Assembly: GCA_030038715.1 (NCBI GenBank)
Contig: JASHSO010000271.1
Location: 1 to 9,158, forward strand
DNA: 9,158 bases
Origin: Streptosporangiaceae bacterium
GTDB lineage: Bacteria > Actinomycetota > Actinomycetes > Streptosporangiales > Streptosporangiaceae
Reading direction: 5' to 3'
The notes under the pieces were generated by a model. The model did no database searches. It saw only the letters and a program-made list of their open reading frames with translations, and was not told the DNA's origin. This document shows, piece after piece, positions 6,567-9,158 of this stretch (positions are counted from its first letter, which is position 1; each line of letters opens with the position of its first letter). A program made the translations under genes and the position numbers.

Positions 6567-7460
6567 TCAGCCTGAGCGGCTAGCCGCGGTCACTGCCGCA
6601 GAGGTGCAGACGTTCCCGGGTCGGCCGTGGGTCAGCCTGCACACTGCAGCGGTGATGAGATTGGCAGCCCCGTCGATGCTCTTGCCGACCTGGTTCGACG
6701 GGTTCTGCATGTCCGCGCCGATCTGACTCCAGCTCAGGCCGCTGAGCAGCGGTTCCGGCGGGTACTGGGAACTCAGGGACAGGTACTGGTTACCGATGTC
6801 GATGAACGGCAGCGCTCCGGCATCGGAGGTGTAGGGCGCCGCGTCGTACTTGCTGAACAGGGCCAGTTCCTGCAGGGTCGGAGTCTGGAGCACGGCGTAA
6901 CCGGTCGGCGACTTCGGATCGACCGTCTCGCTGAACCACTCGACCGGCACGAAACTGAGGTACTTGCTGGTGTAGCGGGATTTGTAGAACGAGAGCGTCG
7001 CAATGTCGCCGTCGTCTGGCGCGGAGTGAATGAAGCTCAGGCCCGAGAACGTGCCGAATCGGCTCAGCGCGGCCGTCACCGCCCAGCGCTCGGCGGCGCA
7101 GTACGGGCAGTACTCGGCCCCTAGGTAGAGAAGCTCGGGCTTGCCGTTCAGGGTGAGTTCGGACTGGCTGGTTGTCGTCGTGAGGGCTGCCGCGGCCGAG
7201 GTGCCCGCGGAGGTGAAGGCCGCAGCGGGCAGGCTCGTGATCTCCGCTACGATGCCGGACTCGGTCGTGGCCGCCGCCGCCACCGGGGGCTTGGACATTG
7301 ACTTGGCGACGATCAGCCCCACCACGACGGCGAGCACCACCAGGATGCTGCCACCGACCACGATGCCCCCGCGGCGGACACCGGCGGGCCGGGCGGCTTC
7401 CTGCTCCGCGGCAGTCTCCGCCCCGGTCGGCTGCTGCGCGTCGCGCTCGCCTCTGCTCAT
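6567..7460 (-). CDS. DUF929-type thioredoxin-like membrane protein, paralogue 1
   Basis: A 297-residue protein, first of the three copies and the one next to VKOR, 42 bp downstream of it. The layout is a Glu/Ala/Gln-rich cytosolic tail (1-30), a membrane segment (about 31-52), an Ala/Thr-rich linker, then the redox domain with Cys118 and Cys121 in GAEYCPYC. LPFIDIGN at 217-224 is the presumed cis-proline loop (Pro218); the residue before the proline is Leu here but Tyr in the other copies. The second cysteine pair is Cys274 and Cys285 in AVCRLTHGRPGNVC. It is the most diverged paralogue: it has APDDGDIATLSFYK where the others have a TDVYP segment, and a VEWFSE stretch in place of VENE. The ATG at 7460 follows a GAGAAGG sequence at a long spacing of about 13 nt. 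A dedicated substrate or partner, different from the other two, is possible. Confidence 0.87.
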   Translation of the reverse strand: MSRGERDAQQPTGAETAAEQEAARPAGVRRGGIVVGGSILVVLAVVVGLIVAKSMSKPPVAAAATTESGIVAEITSLPAAAFTSAGTSAAAALTTTTSQSELTLNGKPELLYLGAEYCPYCAAERWAVTAALSRFGTFSGLSFIHSAPDDGDIATLSFYKSRYTSKYLSFVPVEWFSETVDPKSPTGYAVLQTPTLQELALFSKYDAAPYTSDAGALPFIDIGNQYLSLSSQYPPEPLLSGLSWSQIGADMQNPSNQVGKSIDGAANLITAAVCRLTHGRPGNVCTSAAVTAASRSG

Positions 7461-7502
7461 CTACGCCGGACTGCCTTCTCGGATCTCTCTCGCGGACTCG
7501 CC

Positions 7503-8261
7503 CTAGCGGCTGCTGGTGGCCGGCCGGCCCCACGAGAAGGCGGCATCGAAAATGATCAGCACGAACAGCAGGAATGTCAGCACGTGGACGCTGGTGCACC
7601 ACAGACAGATGTGGCCGATCTGGATGACCTCTGCATACACCAGATAGAGGACGAAACCCATGCCGACGATGACCGAGCCAAGGCGGGCCCATCGGACGAC
7701 AGGCCACTGCCAGCGCCAGCCCCAGGGCGAGTTGACGACGACCATGAAGGCGTAGAAAGCCAGGCCGAGCACCGCGACCGGGAGGACGCCGAACACCATG
7801 GACTCGGGGCTCGTCGTCACCGCCTGGCAGTTGACCTCGCCGGAGGCCGGGCAGGCCAGCACCACGCTGGTGTCATAGTGGGCAAGCGTCAGGTAGATCG
7901 AAACGCCGAAGCCGCAGAGCGAAATGATCAGCGTCGAAAGGGCCAGCCCTCCCATCGAGCCGATAAGCGGCACCCGGCTCAGGCCGCTCCGCTGCGAGGC
8001 GCCAGGACCCGCGGCCGGCTTGGCATTGACCGCGCCATTGCTAGTCCCGGCTTGTCCTGCCATGTTCCCGGCCGCAGGCCCACTTCGTCCCCGCTGACCT
8101 GCCGTGTCCGGTCCGCGTTGAGGTGCCCCCCGTCCGCGCTTCGCCCGGCTGCCTTGCCGTTGCGCGCTGCCGCCAGTCGACCGCGCCGTGGCGGACCCCG
8201 ACCGCGCAGCGCCGGACCTGGACCGGGCTGAGCCCGAGCGCGATTGCTGGCCGCCTGCCAT
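7503..8261 (-). CDS. vitamin K epoxide reductase (VKOR) family membrane thiol oxidase
   Basis: A 252-residue protein whose residues about 97-242 form the four-helix VKOR domain. Bacterial VKOR takes the place of DsbB: it reoxidises a DsbA-like partner and passes the electrons to quinone. The four functional cysteines are present. Cys137 and Cys145 lie in the outer loop (ACPASGEVNC), and Cys219 and Cys222 form CLWC in the last helix. The 8-residue step of the loop pair and the CXXC agree with what I recall of the Mycobacterium tuberculosis enzyme. The conserved serine region SPES follows at 151-154. Residues 1-95 are a Ser/Arg/Gly/Ala-rich, basic, probably disordered cytosolic tail. The ATG at 8261 has only a weak Shine-Dalgarno; Met67 is a possible shorter start. 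There is no fused thioredoxin domain, so the three DUF929 proteins encoded just downstream are the likely partners. Confidence 0.92.
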   Translation of the reverse strand: MAGGQQSRSGSARSRSGAARSGSATARSTGGSAQRQGSRAKRGRGAPQRGPDTAGQRGRSGPAAGNMAGQAGTSNGAVNAKPAAGPGASQRSGLSRVPLIGSMGGLALSTLIISLCGFGVSIYLTLAHYDTSVVLACPASGEVNCQAVTTSPESMVFGVLPVAVLGLAFYAFMVVVNSPWGWRWQWPVVRWARLGSVIVGMGFVLYLVYAEVIQIGHICLWCTSVHVLTFLLFVLIIFDAAFSWGRPATSSR

Positions 8262-8368
8262 TACAGTGACCTATCCCAGGCCCGGGCGGTCGCAACGGAA
8301 CCAGACTTCACCCCGCGCACATCCTTAGTGAACTCGCAGATCGCGTGGATCCGCTCCGCGTTGCCCAT
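8261..8368 (-). CDS. possible small ORF translationally coupled to VKOR (weak)
   Basis: A 35-codon reading frame starting MGNAERIHAI and ending WDRSL. Its TAA stop shares one base with the VKOR ATG (TAATG), an arrangement typical of coupled genes. An AAGG lies about 8 nt before the ATG. Codons from about 20 bases upstream of the ATG to codon 13 all end in G or C, with A/T confined to positions 1 and 2, a coding-like pattern. An in-frame GTG at 8431 would make it 56 residues. I do not recognise the peptide, it has no membrane segment, and the codon bias fades after codon 13. It could be a genuine small protein, the remnant C-terminus of a lost gene, or chance. Confidence 0.3.
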   Translation of the reverse strand: MGNAERIHAICEFTKDVRGVKSGSVATARAWDRSL

Positions 8369-8431
8369 CTTCCTCGCCTTGTGGTTCTGGGGGTCCGCAA
8401 CGAGTGGGGCCGCGCTTGTGGCGTCTCGCAC

Positions 8432-8792
8432 GTTCGCTGCGCCGATATGTGCCGATCACCATGCTAGGGCGCGTCGCCCGGTGCGGCCGCCCTCTTATCC
8501 AAGCGGGCCTAGCTGAGGATTGGCTGACCGTTGGCCATGCCTCAGCCGAGCAGGTCGTTGAGGGCTTGCCAGCCTAACGAAAGACCGAGGTCCCCATCGG
8601 GCGGCCAGCGTGCCTGGCCCGGACTCCGAGGCCGGGGCGCGCCCGCATAGAGGGCCGCTGCCGGATCGTGTTGGTGCTGGTGGCGCGCTCACAGCCCAAA
8701 CGCGGCCCAACTCGGGAGCAAGTCTTCCTGGCGACGCGCTGCCGCAGTTCGCAGAGCGCATTGCGACAGTGCCGGCCGCCATCCCATCCGGT
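8432..8792. other. intergenic stretch with no supportable gene
   Basis: About 360 bp between the VKOR transcription unit and the last gene. Several short open frames cross it on both strands, but none has a convincing start, family signature or steady third-position G/C bias. A minus-strand frame open for about 48 codons that ends ALNDLLG at a TGA (8542-8544) looks faintly like the tail of a decayed gene, without a recognisable start. The promoter of the VKOR cluster should lie here or just downstream. One TAGCAT on the minus strand (8461-8466) fits the -10 pattern but has no clear -35. I see no tRNA, terminator hairpin or mobile-element end. Confidence 0.5.
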
Positions 8793-8798
8793 TAGGCT
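8793..8798 (+). promoter_or_regulatory. -10 element of a probable leaderless promoter
   Basis: TAGGCT matches the actinobacterial TAnnnT -10 motif and ends 7 nt before the GTG at 8806. Transcription would therefore begin at or next to the start codon, as in the leaderless mRNAs common in actinomycetes. No good -35 hexamer is seen at the usual distance. The AGG inside the hexamer could instead serve as a weak Shine-Dalgarno. Confidence 0.45.
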
Positions 8799-8805
8799 GC
8801 GTGTC

Positions 8806-9158
8806 GTGTACGACAACGACCCCGATGACGTCGAGGCCCTCGGCTGGGATCGGTTCGTCACCGGCGTCTGGGAGTCGATCTTCGTCGGATACCGATCGTT
8901 CAGCGGCATCAGGACGATCGGCCGACGCTGGAGCGACCTGCTCCAGGGCGGCCTCGGCTGCTCGGAGGGTCTTGCCGATGAGCTAGTCCGCGCCGAGATC
9001 ATCCTGCGTCAGGACAGAGACTTGCTGGTCATGAAGGATCCCGACGAGCTCATGCGCGCGATGGGCCAGGCGCTCGCCGACATCGGTACCGATCTTGCTG
9101 AGGACGATAGCCTGGACCCGGCTGAGCGGTCGCGCCTGCTCGCGGCGCATGCCGAGCT
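8806..9158 (+). CDS. unrecognised protein, N-terminal part (runs off the window)
   Basis: An open frame of 117 codons that continues past the right edge, with strong G/C bias at third positions throughout, so it is almost certainly coding. It begins with Val/Met-Tyr-Asp-Asn-Asp-Pro, then a segment rich in aromatic and basic residues (GWDRFVTGVWESIFVGYRSF), and continues as probable charged helices ending near DPAERSRLLAAHAEL. There is no signal peptide or membrane segment in this part. I do not recognise the family. The GTG at 8806 is preferred because the coding pattern starts there and a TAGGCT -10 motif lies 7 nt upstream; the GTG at 8801 is in another frame that closes at 8986. The gene diverges from the VKOR cluster, and no functional link can be read from the sequence. 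Confidence 0.72.
   Translation, partial: MYDNDPDDVEALGWDRFVTGVWESIFVGYRSFSGIRTIGRRWSDLLQGGLGCSEGLADELVRAEIILRQDRDLLVMKDPDELMRAMGQALADIGTDLAEDDSLDPAERSRLLAAHAE

Noticed and set aside
4586..8261. The three similar genes as a mobile or phage-derived repeat array
   Set aside because: The similarity is confined to the coding regions. There are no shared flanking repeats, transposase genes or target-site duplications, so ordinary tandem gene duplication explains it.
8244..8516. Plus-strand 90-codon open frame with a hydrophobic stretch (PIFLALWFWG)
   Set aside because: It overlaps the VKOR start, has no Shine-Dalgarno or consistent third-position bias, and the hydrophobic run is the complement of the better coding-like minus-strand frame.
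8542..8690. Minus-strand frame ending in ALNDLLG, possible tail of a decayed gene
   Set aside because: It is open for only about 48 codons, has no start or family signature and only mixed codon bias, so it is too weak to annotate as a pseudogene.
8574..9002. Minus-strand 142-codon open frame
   Set aside because: It runs antisense to the strongly coding frame from 8806, and its Arg/Ser/Thr/Pro-rich translation is typical of a shadow.
1..9158. CRISPR array, tRNA or rRNA genes, insertion sequence
   Set aside because: I found no regularly spaced repeats, cloverleaf arms with TTC-loop signature, rRNA-like tracts or transposase motifs on either strand.

Overview
The window is high-GC DNA with strong G/C preference at third codon positions, GTG as well as ATG starts, 4-bp ATGA overlaps and one probable leaderless start. 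Together with a mycobacterial-type VKOR and a propane-monooxygenase-type gene trio, this points to an actinomycete. I cannot name the genus from the sequence alone.

Left third, minus strand (1-1921): a tightly coupled operon reading leftwards. It holds an amidohydrolase (902-1921), a MIP18/DUF59-type protein (135-905) and the first 46 codons of a zinc-dependent alcohol dehydrogenase (1-138, running off the window). Both junctions are ATGA overlaps. I recognise this trio as the accessory genes that usually follow the monooxygenase genes of actinobacterial soluble di-iron (propane/acetone, prm/mim type) monooxygenase clusters. Here no monooxygenase gene lies upstream. A divergent short-chain dehydrogenase of the retinol-dehydrogenase-like type (2113-3006, plus) sits across a 191-bp intergenic region instead.

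Centre, plus strand (3143-4510): a membrane-anchored HtrA/DegP-type serine protease with a C-terminal PDZ domain, preceded by a 13-bp direct repeat. It converges on the next cluster.

Right half, minus strand (4586-8261): an apparent extracytoplasmic thiol-oxidation cluster. A VKOR-family membrane quinone-linked oxidase (7503-8261) is followed by three tandem paralogues of a membrane-anchored thioredoxin-like protein of the DUF929 type (6567-7460, 5559-6479, 4586-5455). Each paralogue has one N-terminal membrane segment, a CPYC motif and a second conserved C-terminal cysteine pair. The simplest model is that VKOR passes oxidising equivalents to three DUF929 oxidoreductases outside the membrane, with the adjacent HtrA as a possible quality-control protease. 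The triplication and the second cysteine pair are the most interesting features here.

Right edge: a poorly coding stretch (about 8264-8805) holds one weak small-ORF candidate that touches the VKOR start. It is followed by the beginning of an unrecognised plus-strand gene (8806 to the end) with a leaderless-type promoter.
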